DNA of 64,000 nt from Mucidula mucida (GCA_015501055.1 JADNYV010000119.1:49305-113304), one strand, 5' to 3'; counted from the stretch's first letter, positions 45,117 to 56,986 are shown. Translations and numbers: made by a program. The notes: a model not told the origin generated them from the sequence alone.

Positions 45117-46389
45117 TCAGCAAGTCCAAGAGGCCTATAGGGAAAGAGTCAGCACGTTCGAAATGTATGTGAGATCGCATACGTCAGGCGTTCCCGGGGC
45201 GGTAGTCGACTGGTATGGTTGTTCACCGATACATTCAGCCAAACTGACGAGCTGGTACCCGGCAGCCTGGAGTTGTTGAATTGCATTCGGCAGCACCTGG
45301 TGCGCTGTCGTTTCTAAACGGGCGGACCTTGAGCTTCAATCAGGAATCACAAACTAGAAGAAGGCTCACCATAAGTTTCATGGTTCAGCGGTAAGATCGT
45401 GGACGGGTGTTGACTGATAGTGGACGTGTAGCGGCTTTCGCTTTCAGCGACGGAGGCACCGACAGAGTCACCGGAACTACAGCGGTATATAAGTCGGTTT
45501 GTCGATCGCTTAATAGGAACACCCACTCAAAGTCCCAGATTACGAGGCTCTGACCGCGTATGGCAGACGCGGAGCGCACTAAATAGTTGAAGTTGCCATA
45601 GGCTGTAAAGTATCGATGAGGAAATAGTGTGCCCATTATGAATTCAACGTACGAGGTCTCATGAAGGCTGGAGAGACGCCGACGATCCTTTCGAGGGCCT
45701 CTGCGCGTACATTCAGGACAAGTTCTTCGGCGGTAGTCAAAAGCGCTCACGTTCCACGCGCCACATCTCATCGTGAACTACGGATAGTACGTTAGATTCT
45801 GAGAGTGCATCAGCAGGAGTTTCCTACTTTGGTCCCAGCTGAGAGTCGTAAGATCGCTGTGGCTCCATGTGTGCGACGCCACTTGATGGCCATTGTTATA
45901 AGCATAGCGCACGCGGTCCATGGCATCATTATTGTAGATGCAGTCGTCTGGAACCATGCCGTCAGTCAATCTCCAAGGTGCCATATGATGCGAGGCAATT
46001 ACAATTGTTTCCATCTATAAATATAACGTTAGAGACGAATACGCGCGAAGGAATCCTCGGAACCACTGACTGAAGAAGAAAGTTCCCTTGGCGCCGGCGG
46101 CATTCAATGTATCGACGATGTCGTAACTGGGGAAACCTGTGAGCTCGTGGTCCAGCAGAACATGAATGAATACTGGACTGACATGTACACCCACGGTCCA
46201 TCGTCCTACGGGGCGAATATGAAATACTTCCAGACATGCATGAGGTGACGACGTACAAAGGTAAGGGCGACCGTGTTGGCTGAGTGCAGCTGTAGACCAC
46301 GTCTGCGAGTTGACGTTGACGGGGCTAGTTGGTGCAGCTATAGAGAGAGACGCCAAGAGCGCAGTTGTGAGGACGGAGAAGAACATCAT
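45117..46389 (-). CDS. Chitin deacetylase (polysaccharide deacetylase, CE4)
   Basis: Secreted or wall-bound enzyme removing acetyl groups from chitin to give chitosan. ATG 46389 opens a signal peptide (MMFFSVLTTALLASLSIAAP). About nine introns split the rest. Splicing yields NTVALTF|DDGPWV|YDIVDTLNAAGAKGTFFFN|GNNY|DCIYNNDAMDRV, then VASHTWSHSDLTTLSWDQ|IHDEMWRVE|QALERIVGVSPAFMRP|PYGNFNYLVRSAS and QSLVIWDFD|SGDSVGAS. It ends with AAGYQLVSLAECIG and TPD|ASWTC, TGA 45119-45117. All CE4 motifs are present: TFDDG (motif 1), SHTWSH (motif 2, metal histidines), RPPYG (motif 3), DFDSGD (motif 4) and the C-terminal leucine/histidine region. The join between the signal-peptide exon and NTVALTF is one base short in the obvious reading, so the first intron is unresolved. 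Confidence 0.85.
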
Positions 46390-49004
46390 AAGTCGTGTGG
46401 GGGGACGTAAAGAGAGCAAAGCTAGGCTTCAAAGGAACCAGCCCGACTTTATAGTCCGCACATATGTTTCATCGAAATCGGTTACAGTAAAGCTGGCCAG
46501 ATGGGTTTCGGTCATATGTCCATAATCGCCGTCCAGGCATGATCTTCTTCCCCAAGTTCCGAAAGGGTGGATGTCGGTTGGACGGTACCAAAAGTGTGGG
46601 CTCCGTCGCCTTGCTGGATAAATACCGCGTCGTCAAAAACGCGCGCAGTCTGCTGCCTAGGAGAACTTCAGAGAGAACGAAGTAGGGAGAGGAAGATGTT
46701 TACCGCGGACAGCTCGGAGGATGGCAAATAATGCCCGCCTTGCGTAAAGAGCGGAGGAAAGCGGCCCAGGCAGCATCAGATATATGTCAGTGGGACGACA
46801 AATGCAATTTAGTGCACGCCACGAGCTCCTCTAATCGGCCGTTTATGTAAATGGCATTCACGACCGAGGGGTAAACATCGAGCCTGGATGGTGGCTGGTC
46901 CAAAAGAGACAAGACGAAGTATGTACTAGTCCGCGCTGCGAGACCGTCGCTCGACGCGCTGTTTTTAAGCGCTCAGTGCTCTTGGCCTACCAGATTCCTC
47001 TTGAGCTGCAACCTTCTAGACCCAGGAACACACTAAGAAACCTTCCTCGACAAGGAGAAGAGATATCTCCGTACCGTCGAGTCCGGAGAACGTCGCAGAA
47101 CATAAGCCGAGCATGCTCCCACTCCACTCCATTTAAGCAGTAAATCGTGCGTCCCGCCAAATACAGTGGGTGCTGTAAATCGGCGACATGGATTTGTGCG
47201 GTCCAAGACTATAAATAAAGGCCTACGAAACAGACTCCCGTGATCGTATTCTGTATCGGCATTTCGTACTGCAAGCACGCATTGAAGGAATGGAGGAGTC
47301 ACGCCCCAAAGCCAACGTTTTCGATGGGATTCCAGAGGCATGACGAACGTGAGTGCAGGTGACAGGCCGTATTGAAGCTGAGACATCTCTGAGGCTTGCG
47401 CCACTTCGAACGAGAAAGAGGTGGTCAGGACATACCGCCTCGGCCACATGATCCGAAAGGTTGATTGAAATCTCTGTCGATGGGGGCTAGGAGATGACGA
47501 GGCGATGATGGGAGTGGCGATTCAAAAGCTCCGCGTCCAGCCTCGAATGGGTAAGCGATGGTTTGTAAAAAAGACCAGATGGGAAACTCGGTGGGAATGA
47601 AGCTGGGCATTCAAGAGGTCGGTCGGCAGAGCTCCAAGGAGTGAGACTTACGAGAATAATACCCTCGCGTGTCATAAAAGAACGTAAGTTTGTAGGAAGT
47701 TTGCCAGTCCGAAGGAGTACAAGAATATGGAACACGGTGGTCACGTTGAATTTGATTGAAGAAGTTGGTTCTTTTGACAAGAGTGATAGAAGACAACGGC
47801 AAAAAAAATGTATGAGCCTATTTGATTAGTGGCAGAAACGACATGAATTTTAGCAGGGGACCTTCACAGTCAGCATCAGACGCTGCCGACAATCATACAC
47901 AAATAAAGCCGCGTATAAAACCCAATTTTTCATCACGACCTTTTTTCTTCTGTTCCGCCATGACAATACATTTTTCTTCTTATTCGTATTGATCTTTCTT
48001 TTTCATTGGCCACTTTCTGCCCGGACAGTTCTGAGCCCCGCGCTCCTACACTGATCTGGTTCTGGTGATGCGCCTATATTTACGATTTATTCTGGCGTCT
48101 AATCAACGTACGGATGGAGTCGGATTGAGAAGATGCCCCTCCGCTTGGTTGGGCTGTCTGTTATCGCCTCCTACATACTGTTATTGTAGGTTCCTACTCT
48201 TGTACTGGTCTTTACTCCTTCAATCAAATTTCTTTTGGAGTGTATTATATGTTGTCCTGCTGATCATTGATCATCGTCGACCTGCTAAGAATTTCTCTTC
48301 TTCGGTAGATCAAGCCTCTCGCAGATTGACGTGGATCGACCGCTCGATTCGTACTAGGACTACCTACGAGTCTGCTCCTCCACGATCTCCAAGCTAACCG
48401 CCATGGCGACTACGCGCAGCGAGGTAGGCGCAGGCCAAATCTCGTAAATTCATTCGGCAGACATATAGAGTGAAAGCAGTAGCGATTGGCGGGTCTATCG
48501 ACGCTGTCAAAGGGCTTGCCTCCCGCATTTCGGAAGGCACTATCAAACTCTTCGATGTCATCCCCGTCGTGCAGCGATGGCTTGTCGACAAAGGTGCATG
48601 GCGCGATGAACCTACGATCGTCGACGCTTGCCAGCCCTTACAACGACCATCGGCGCTCTCACGTGGTGGCTGCCAGCCCTTACAAAGAATCTCTCACTCG
48701 CTTCTTCCATTCCTACATATAATAACCGGTAAGCAGCGAGCAGCGGTTGCCACGGGTGATGTGGCGCAGGAGCTTTGTAAGCCAAAGGCGTAACATGGCA
48801 ATGTAGAAATCTGTGACTGAACCGCCTGTTTTCTGAAACGCAATCCGAACTAATCCCGTTTTGAAAGCGCGCATATGACAGGTATCATCAGCGTAGGGTT
48901 TCTCTTCTACTTGCAGAGACGCGTCACGCGAGGATCGAAGACATCGAACGTTCATTTCGCCTTCACGTGAGCGGCTGATGTATCAGATGGCGCAGACGTG
49001 ATTA
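46390..49004. other. Gene-poor interval; possible 7TM-like fragment (-)
   Basis: Minus-strand frames at 47780-47487 and 47449-47033 contain a block like FHILVLLRTGKLPTNLRSFM and nearby hydrophobic runs. These vaguely recall the C-terminal half of the mushroom multi-pass proteins with a DUF6533 domain, but I cannot assemble a protein and do not call a gene. A plus-strand stretch at about 48,475-48,600 (AVKGLASRISEGTIKLFDVI) is short and unrecognised. 47,880-48,330 is AT/pyrimidine-rich. Nothing else was seen. Confidence 0.3.
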
Positions 49005-49101
49005 TCCCTCTTAGCTCAGTGGTAGAGCGCGTCACTAGTATTGTGGTACATGGAGTTCGTTTCCTATGACGAGGTCAGTCGTTCAAGTCGGCTAGAGGGA
49101 A
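49005..49101 (+). tRNA. tRNA-Thr(AGT) with intron
   Basis: Acceptor TCCCTCT/AGAGGGA plus discriminator A, D arm GCTC-AGTGGTA-GAGC, anticodon stem CGTCA/TGACG with loop CT-AGT-A, and T arm AGTCG-TTCAAGT-CGGCT. Roughly 25 extra nucleotides after the base 3' of the anticodon form the intron, different in sequence from the intron of the tRNA at 556-646. The A and B boxes match those of that copy. All stems pair, so it appears functional. Confidence 0.88.
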
Positions 49102-50834
49102 TCAAGGTGTCAAACTCCACATTTTGGTGCGCCACAATCTTTTAAGGGGTCGGGAACTCATTTCCTGGCCTTCTTAGTGCGATTTTGGTTTGGCAGCACG
49201 GTGGTAGAGTACAGACAATCTTCTCGTCAATTGTACCTTAGCCCTTCTGCCTACGATATCCACCCTTCTATCATGGAGTTTGGTAGTAGTTACTCATGTG
49301 CGCTGCCACCACCGCCTTCTGTATATGCCTCACCCTTGGTTTCCTATTCGCGTGTTCACCGCGCGATGGCTATGAATGTTCCTCGTTCGCCTCATACGTC
49401 GTTGAACTCCGGCTTACGCATCCAGTCGACAGGTCTGGTCGACAGGTCTGGTCGAGTCCGCGTTTAAGGCGAAACAGAGCTGATTCGCGCCTTCTTTCAC
49501 ACAACGCGGTACCTTAAGTACGACGGGGTAGTTAGTCATGTGATGGTAAGGACTAAACGAATCACATGATCGCTTGTTCTCTTCGTTTCGACTTTCATTG
49601 GAGGACCATTTCTACGATATACGACCTTCCATTCTCCCTTCGTTAACACCGGAATATTCTCGTCAATGATGCTTTGGTCTGCCGCCATATGAGCATCATG
49701 ACGAGTGCCCGAGAATGCTCAATAGTACCGCGCATTTTTAACGCTTGGAGGCCTGAAAAGTCCGTCCCGCGCGCTTCCAATGATTTCGGAGGCTCGTAAA
49801 TATCCTTCTTAGGTGGAGTATGCGTGCCTCTCCCGCTCCATGATTCCCCTCCGACCCTATACATCCCTCAAGCATAACGTTTTGCTCCACATTCCATTGT
49901 CCTTTCCGATCGTTGCAGTACTTTGTAATTGCCTCCTCTTGAAAGGTTCTATCGTGGCTTCTCTTGACCTTGCACTTACGCGTTATACAGTCCTGAATAT
50001 GGTTTGGTTCTAGTGCAAGTGCCACGAGGCTCCGACTGTGCTAGACTTCCTGGGAAGCCTCATGCACTCCGACTCGAAGATACGTACCAGTTAGCGACAC
50101 GCACAAAAGACCTAGATGCTACAGACATTGTACTCCACGGGGTTATGTGTGGCGGCAAGTTTTCTAAGGAAACTTGTTTGCTTCGTTTGCCCAACACGTT
50201 TCTGAAGGTTAGGGCGCGCCGAATGGCCGAGGACCGACAGGGTCCCACTCCACACGCTCCTCAGGACGCGATCAAGGTAAATTAGGCATTAGCGGGGACT
50301 TTATTGACGGATCCTCCGTTGTGCCCCTCAATAACTATCATGACGGGCATCTCTGTCAGTTCTCGAAGGGCGAGCATTGTTCTGGTTGTGGATATGTGTT
50401 CGAGGACAATTCGCGCTGCACGAGTGGTGGGATACGTTAATAACGTGAGTCTATAGTGGCTGTTTACGAGATTGTCGTTCAAGCTGTCGCCCCGCACTGA
50501 TCGACCTGGTTGGTTCCTGGTCTAGACTGTTCATCGTTCGTTCCGGTCATCATTGAATGGCTTCGCGTCCACGGTACAAGGAGCGCGAATTAATGAGCAT
50601 TGTTTCTGGTATGGACATCCCCTTGGGTAGCGCGTGACGCAGGGTCAGGAGAATCGGGCCGAGACCAGGCCCCAAATTGCCAAAGAGCCGGAGGTTGCTT
50701 TTAACCATCACGTTCCCCTGTCCTACAAATTTTCTGTTGCAGGACGTATGTGCAGGTATATATCTCTCGCCTTTTATAGCCCAAACAGTCGCAGCTAAGC
50801 ATCGCAGGCCCTTCCACTCTTTATCGCTCTAATC
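49102..50834. other. Intergenic, no convincing gene
   Basis: Several open frames of 60-100 codons on both strands (for example 50004-50285 +) have no recognisable motif. The last ~200 bp should hold the promoter of the phosphatase gene. Confidence 0.35.
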
Positions 50835-51422
50835 ATGATCCGCTTCGACTCGATGCCGCTGGCCGTTCAGGAGGCCATGTGTACGCCCATGCACCTCATT
50901 CTTCCCGCGACACCATCCTCGTCCCGACCGACAGGTGCTCTCTACCTGGGCTCCATGGCCGCCCTTCACGAGTCCGAAAATCTCTCCCGCGCCAATATCA
51001 CGCACCTCGTACAGGTCCTCGACGCGCCGTGGCACCCCTTCTCCGAAAAAGCCGGTTTCCATTCCTACAAAATCGACATCATGGACGTGAGCACCGCAGA
51101 CCTCAAGCCGCATCTCGAAAAGGTCTGCGAGTACATCGAGGCTGCTATGCGACGAGGCGAGAGTGTCCTGGTCCATTGTCAGCAGGTACAGACTATTTCT
51201 TTCTTATTGTCTTTTTGCTTACTCGCCCAGGGTATCTCCCGCTCCGCCTCTGTGGTGATCGCCTATCTCATCCGCAACCGTGGCATGTCCTACGACAATG
51301 CGTTTGCTCTCGTCCGCCGTCAGCGCGCATGCGTCAAACCCAACGCCGGGTTCGTTCAGGCCCTCAAGGACTGGGAGACAGCCTGGCAAAGACCTGCCAT
51401 GGGGCGGCGATTCACTACCTAA
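50835..51422 (+). CDS. Dual-specificity protein phosphatase, 180 aa
   Basis: Single-domain DSP that dephosphorylates Ser/Thr and Tyr residues. Two exons: 50835-51185 (117 codons) and 51231-51422 (63 codons plus stop), joined in phase 0 by a 45-bp GT..AG intron that splits the active site. The product reads SVLVHCQQ|GISRSASVVIAYLIR, the C-x5-R signature (HCQQGISRSAS) with nucleophilic cysteine and phosphate-binding arginine. Upstream, GALYLGSMAAL (the usual first strand), ITHLVQVLDAP and IDIMDVSTADL (candidate general-acid aspartates) follow the family order, and YDNAFALVRRQRACVKPNAG is the usual segment after the P-loop. It has the length of small MKP-like fungal DSPs. No lesion. The target kinase is unknown, though the window also carries MAP3K-like and TKL kinases. 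Confidence 0.9.
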   Translation: MIRFDSMPLAVQEAMCTPMHLILPATPSSSRPTGALYLGSMAALHESENLSRANITHLVQVLDAPWHPFSEKAGFHSYKIDIMDVSTADLKPHLEKVCEYIEAAMRRGESVLVHCQQVQTISFLLSFCLLAQGISRSASVVIAYLIRNRGMSYDNAFALVRRQRACVKPNAGFVQALKDWETAWQRPAMGRRFTT

Positions 51423-51989
51423 TGCTCTAAATGCCGTTTTATCTTCACGCTGATGACAAGTCGGCGATCACGCTCGTACGTCCGCGCTCTCCCTTCCTTA
51501 TCCTCACTACTAATTAACCGGTAATAGTTTCCTTGGACACTCACTCGTTTACTCTTTACCTGTATTTCTACTTTATCGGACTTTAAAACGGACTTTGTAT
51601 TATCTCTCGCTGCTCTCCCTCCTCTTGCTATCGTCTTTTCTTCTTTTCTTTTATCGGGGTTTAATAGACAGGGGGTTTCTTCGCGATACACGAGGCGCCT
51701 TCGGAGAATCACTGCTCGAGGGCAATCATCCGAGACCCATCAGATGACGTGCCTCCGGTGAGCTTAATTGACCTCCTTGGAAAAGCGCAGTTGTTCTTCT
51801 TTTGAAGAGGCTCTCACCATCGTTCTTGCGTGCGATTCGCGAGAGGTGGATAACTCATGGCGGCTTACGTCTCGCTCTGAGCGTTCTTTCAGACTCCAGG
51901 CGCCTAGTTCATCGATGCTAATCATGGTTTATGAAAGGAGGTGCACTTTTTCATTCGCAGACTGGGAGGTCAGCTATTTAGACGCAACG

Positions 51990-52255
51990 TTGATGGCATA
52001 CTTTTACGTGCTCGTGCGCGGAGCACCAAAGTTGAGTTGATACTTGGCCTTCTTCCTTCTCCATGCACCTAGGGAAGGGATTCAAGCGTTGGATCGTCAA
52101 GGACAAACAAATATCCCATACCGGTGGAGGGTGAGTTCGGAGCAAGCTCCCGTTCGAACCGGGGTTATCATCACTTTCGTACGTGGCACTCACACTCAGG
52201 CACTCGGGGCATACTTGTTTGGGGGCGCGTAAGCTACAGCCGTCGTCCGCAATGA
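51990..52255 (+). repeat. Diverged direct repeat, copy 1 (period ~408 bp)
   Basis: CAAAGTTGAGTTGATACTTG at 52027 and TCCATGCACCTAGGGAAGGG soon after are matched by CAAAGTTGAGTGATATCTGG at 52435 and GTCCATGCACCTAGGGAAGA at about 52,490. Further matches are GGTGGAG...GTTCGGAGCA, ATCACTTTCGTAC and TCCGCAATGACCTTCCC. Confidence 0.7.
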
Positions 52256-52399
52256 CCTTCCCAGCCAGCTTTAGGCGTCTAGATAAAGCGGGTCACCAAC
52301 ACACCGTTGACTGACCTACTCACCGCGTCCAAGAATGGAGTACACTTCGAGGTCACTTGGAGTAAGGAGATCGACCTTAGTCGACATGACGTACAAAAT

Positions 52400-52705
52400 T
52401 AGTACTCGATGTTCTGCTTTGAGCGCGGAGAACGCAAAGTTGAGTGATATCTGGCCTCCTTCCTGATCACGAAGAGCTTACTTAGTACGGTCCATGCACC
52501 TAGGGAAGAGGATGTTTTTACGATCAAGCCGTGGTTAAACAAAGATCCATCTTGGACAACACGGTGGAGTTGCTTAGGTTCGGAGCACGAATGAGGCGAG
52601 CGCAAACGTCTATCACCACTTTCGTACCGAGGCGGCACCGTAGAGACTCACACTCTGGGGTGCACCCGCATATTTGCTCTGGGGTCCGCAATCACCTTCC
52701 CCCGC
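52400..52705 (+). repeat. Diverged direct repeat, copy 2
   Basis: Second copy of the segment at 51990-52255, colinear but slightly longer, with the same order of matching words (GGTTCGGAGCACGAA, ATCACCACTTTCGTACC, CACACTC, GTCCGCAATCACCTTCCC). It has no recognisable coding content. Confidence 0.7.
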
Positions 52706-53530
52706 CAAGTCTAAGCTATATCATGCGCACAATACAGGTCTTTTCGCCTGCTCGTCCCCTTTAGTTACATCACTACTTTATGTGGTTATATTCTTCTGGC
52801 GTTCAGCGACCCCTCTACCTCTCCTTCCTCGTCAGCATTCCCTGTTTCTTAATGTCCATGACAAGCACTGTCCATCTATGGGTCCGTGTGGGTGTCCTAT
52901 CCTCTGTATCGTTATCGCTATACAGACGCCAAGCCTCTGAACATACTTTGGCCTTCACGCAAGAACGCTCTCGCGGCGACTCTGAGCGAACATGGGTCTT
53001 TTTCAGCGCGTCATGGAGACGACGAGACGACGGACTCGTGGTCTAAGCCAGAGTATGTGTTCCTTCCTTTCGTGTCCGAGCGTGGTAGACGCCGTAACTG
53101 GGGCGCTTTCAACTACTTTGGCTTCTCATCTCTAAATGTGGGACACCACTGTTCTATCTCGAGTACTCCCGCTTACGCTCCCGACACGGCAGATTCCCAA
53201 TGCCTAACTCACTCCGTCGGTCAGGCCATGGGCGTTAGTGTCATCAGTCGCCGCCTCATCATCTTCTTCACCACGTTCATCGCTTGGTGCGTCACATTGG
53301 CTTCATCGTTCAAAGATGGGGCATGCACGGCAGCTACATCCCGTGTTCTCCTCCACTTGATCTTGATTTGGAATACCATTCAATGCTGGAACGGAGGCAA
53401 ACTTGTGTTGCTGCTATCATTCCCTAGTTCACCGATATGACTGGTGGTACGCGCTCAGCATCCTCGATCAAGTTAGTTTCTGACAATTTGTTTAGGTGTC
53501 GTTAACCTGCCTACGACTTTATCTCTGTAG

Positions 53531-54164
53531 AGAGCTTGGATTTGGGATTGGTTCTTAACATGCATCTCATCTGGGCGACTTCGTTCACAATGAAGGCAGT
53601 CCAATTCGACCACAAAGTCTCTTATCAGGATGGACAAGATGGAGATTTACAGGCTCGCGTCGCGTTTCAAAGTTTGGGGCGCGCGTTGCCTAACTTGTAT
53701 TGCTTGGACATGGTCATCAATGACTTCGTCGAAGACAAGGATAACATGATGGTACTCTGCGCTCCTTTCTACTCCGTGCACGCCTGACATAGCATTCTAA
53801 AGGACACGCTCAGCAGCTTTGTAGCTACTCGTTGCCGAACCTAGGCATTCTAATCCTCATGATTTGTCATGGGCTGCTCTGCTCACGTCCTCGTCGAAGT
53901 GACTTTCCGAGTGATGACGGGGGTGACCGTCGCCAGCACGACTACGCGATCGTCTTCTTTCGTACTTGTCCCTCTTTGGACGTCATTTCATTCAATGGCG
54001 TACGTTTTGAAGACCCTCCGGTCTTCATGCAACCAGATCGTGTTTGGAGGCGTGTCACGGTTGCCGGGGAAGTTGAAGCACACATGACGGGGAGGGAATC
54101 TCTCCCGTGGACGTACGGCCTAAGTCGCAAAATCGACAAGTCCAAGCTTGTTTGGATGGGGTGA
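53531..54164 (+). pseudogene. F-box/LRR gene 3' remnant (right arm)
   Basis: Matches the C-terminal ~190 residues of the F-box gene at 33447-36289: SFTMKAVQFDHKVSYQD..., ALPNLYCLDMVINDFVEDKD, then PNLGILILMICHGLLCSRPR and FMQPDRVWRRVTVAGEVEAH. The F-box, the whole N-terminal region and the promoter are absent, so it cannot encode a working adaptor. It is the most diverged part of the arm (for example NGVRFEDPPVF against NGVPHEDPPSF). The duplication breakpoint therefore lies inside this gene. Confidence 0.8.
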
Positions 54165-54368
54165 ATAGGGTGCCCATAGTGCCAACTCTTTCAGATGCCG
54201 CTAATGATTTATGTATGCTCCGTATGTCCGCCATCTAAATAGAGTTTTCTTTGGTTTTAAGCTGGACCTTTGAAAACGACGAAAGTGTAGTTCAAGTCTT
54301 GGGTGTCCTTAGTGCAATTCATTCTAGTTACATTCAGTTCGTGGGGTACAATCATGTATGCCTTCCAA

Positions 54369-56333
54369 CTAATTAATAATTCCAACACCGGCATTCGCTT
54401 GCACATAAGCGCCGACACTGCTCGCCGCCATCGGGGATATTCCTTTCGACACGGACTATCATAGAGGTGAGCCTCTACAATAGTTGGAAGTGATATTGAC
54501 GTACGTCGGTGAATCCGTTGAGAGCATTGGCGGCGGCGCCAGACACGGAGCCGGATGAGAGCCTGTGCTTTATAGGTTTTCTCTCCATACTCGTCACAGA
54601 AAGAACAACGCACAAAGTGTTGGTAACACAGCTACGCCCGAGGGTAGAGGAACACGCAGAGGCCTCGGAGGATGTTTGGGGGAGGTAGAATTCGCCAGAG
54701 TCGGATAGGACAGGGGTGGTTACCTAGCAAGATATAGACTGTGAAGGCAGGAGAGAGTGTGTGAGAGACGTACCGTGTTGAAGTAGTTACCCTCGACGAG
54801 GACCTTTGATCCTGTGCCGGGATCGAGGGCGTGGCCCGCGATAGATACTGATATGGTTGGCGGCGCTACACAAGTCTGAAACGACGAAGGACATACCGAA
54901 ATACTGGAAATTAAAAAGGAGGGTAGTGAGAACGCATTCTAGGGATGAACGGACGTACGTTGTTATAGATGTGAATGTTCTGGTAGTAGCCGCTGTTGCC
55001 CTGAAAACGCTGCGCATCAGGAATGCCTCTTCACATAGAGAAGGAGAAAATCAACTCCAAGCTGGGGAGGTATCAGTCTAACTCAGTATTTATACTCAGG
55101 GTGACAAACCTTTGGACCACGACCAGAGGTCATATACATGCTATCGATATGCGCTCGCAATCAGCGACACGCCAACCTCTGTCATGAAAGCACGAACTAG
55201 TTGAGAGCGAACGTGATAACATCACCGCCTCCGGTAAAGTACGCCGCCCAGTAATGACATCCTTCCAGAGCCAGGTTAACGGGCGTGCACAAATTGGGAG
55301 TGGAGAACGAACCGTTGCAAGTAGCAGAGTACGTTCCCTGACCGTTGAAAACGTTGTTGGAGAACGTCGTGTGGGTGACGGCGCCATAGCCCTATATCAG
55401 TGTGTCAGAGAAGGCAGCCAGAACGAAGGATCGCATACAGTTACAACCATCTGTCTGCCGATGTGCTGGAACTGGCGAACTCATTAGAATTCATCGTTCA
55501 TGAAACACCTAGGCACATACATAATTGTGGTCGACCTAACACCGTCCCATGAGACGAAATGTACATGAGTATGAGGTCGCCACGTACCCAGATGTAGCTT
55601 CCGCCGTCGATTTGGAGTGCGTCTCCGCCCTAATCAAAGCACATGATGGATGCGATGTAACGAGGAAGGAGAAAGTAACCTACCCAGACGTATTCAGCAT
55701 TGATGTCGGCTGTGAGTCGATTTTGTTGAGTCTCGAAAAGAATGAGGAACGATGAACAACGTACTAATGCGGATGTTCTGGATTATGATGTTGGTAGCAC
55801 CGGTTATCTTGAGGCCTTTGCCTTTGCTGTGAACACGATAAGTGAGTATGTCGATAAGGGAGGATAGGCAGGAGGGACTAACATTCCAACGTTACTTCCC
55901 TTTCCAAGAAGGGTCTTGTTACTTCCGACTTTGAGCGGTGTGAGGCCGGCCGTGTAGTACGTTGCTGTGCCAGTCGCAGCGCCCGATTCGTAGTTCTCGC
56001 ACCCTACGAGCGTTAATCGCGAGCGCCGATGAACAGCAAAAACATACTCACTTCGTTTTGGTCTATCGCCGACTGCGGATTCGGCGAGCACGTCCAGGGC
56101 TTGCAGATCTTACCCGTTGTAGTGCCTTCATTCGACGTAAAGTCAAACACCGAAGTCAGCACTATGGTGCGCGCCGTGCTATCGCTCAGCCACGTCGTCA
56201 ACTCCGCCAAGGAGGAGGGAGTAGCCGCAGAAGCACTTCCACCACCAGTCGTGCCCGTTGCTTGGCCAAAGGGCGTTCCGACTGCCAAAGTAGCGGGAAG
56301 AAGAGACATGAGGGAGAGGAAGAGCGGGAGCAT
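54369..56333 (-). pseudogene. Pectin/pectate lyase (PL1), right copy
   Basis: Same gene as 31288-33242 in reverse, with ATG 56333 and stop TAG 54371-54369. Here the first exon is open through TGTTGGGSASAATPSSLAEL to NPQSAIDQNE, and the later blocks LTPLKVGSNKTLLGKGSNVG and GCHYWAAYFTGGGDV read correctly, unlike the left copy. However, the junction after DQNE is GAA|GTGAGT instead of GAAT|GTAAGT. One base needed to complete the tryptophan codon before CENYESG is lost, shifting the rest of the frame. With this one defect it is closer to functional than the left copy. A shifted splice site could in principle rescue it. Confidence 0.75.
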
Positions 56334-56986
56334 TTTGTTCAAGAAACCTATTCAAGCATGTGCGAATTCCAGTCTTTATAGCCATCGGGATAAAGAGACG
56401 GAAAAATGAAAGCCTGACACGCCCACCACGCGTCTCGGGTTCTGAAGAGCGTTTCCAGGTACATTTTGAGAGGACTCGGAGCCGAGTTGGTGTAAGTATC
56501 TGCCAGTCACTGGCGCCCGCCGTGCCTAATAGGCTCCAGACCAGTCCGAATTCATGGAGAAAAGGAGGAAGAGAAGCAACCTTTCAGAAATTTGGCCTTG
56601 AGCAATGGATATAGTGAGGGAATAACGCGACATTAAACCGTCTGAGGGTGATGATGGCCTGAGGAAAACCATGGTCAGCGACCCGGCCCGCTCATCCTGG
56701 TGCTCTCCGGTTACTCGGCTCCCGATCAAGATATTTTAAGCTCTTTCTGTCTTGTCATCTACAAGCTACCTCGACTGCAAATCGACGCGTCTATCGTTCA
56801 TTTGACGGCGTGTTACCACCTATCTCCTTTGGCTCCTCCTTGCAAGTCTGAACAGTAGGCATCGAATAGTGAGTAATTTCCCAGCGTGTTTGCTTGCTAA
56901 GTATCACTGTTATTAAACACTGGTTGTTTCTGTGGGAAAAATAGACGATATGGATACATACTCTACATAGAGCTACTCGAGAGGAC

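Larger units (their letters stand above)
51423..53530. other. Gene-poor interval before the right arm; unrecognised ORF 52886-53440 (+)
   Basis: The 184-codon frame at 52886-53440 has no known motif (blocks such as RLIIFFTTFIAWCVTLASSF suggest one membrane segment). It ends just before the homology with the F-box gene begins. A diverged direct duplication inside this interval is listed separately. No gene is called. Confidence 0.3.

Noticed and set aside
45117..46389. Chitin deacetylase first looked broken (no TFDDGP, wrong blocks between motifs)
   Set aside because: Removing short introns, including ones splitting TF|DDGPWV, FN|GNNY and RP|PYG, restores every CE4 motif in phase. Only the first junction remains unresolved.
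47033..47802. Possible multi-pass membrane protein of the mushroom DUF6533 type
   Set aside because: Only one weakly similar block was seen, with no start, no N-terminal motif and no consistent exons.
52130..52175. B-box-like CCCGTTCGAACCGGGG, possible tRNA
   Set aside because: No A box or cloverleaf upstream, and the second copy of the direct repeat lacks this word.
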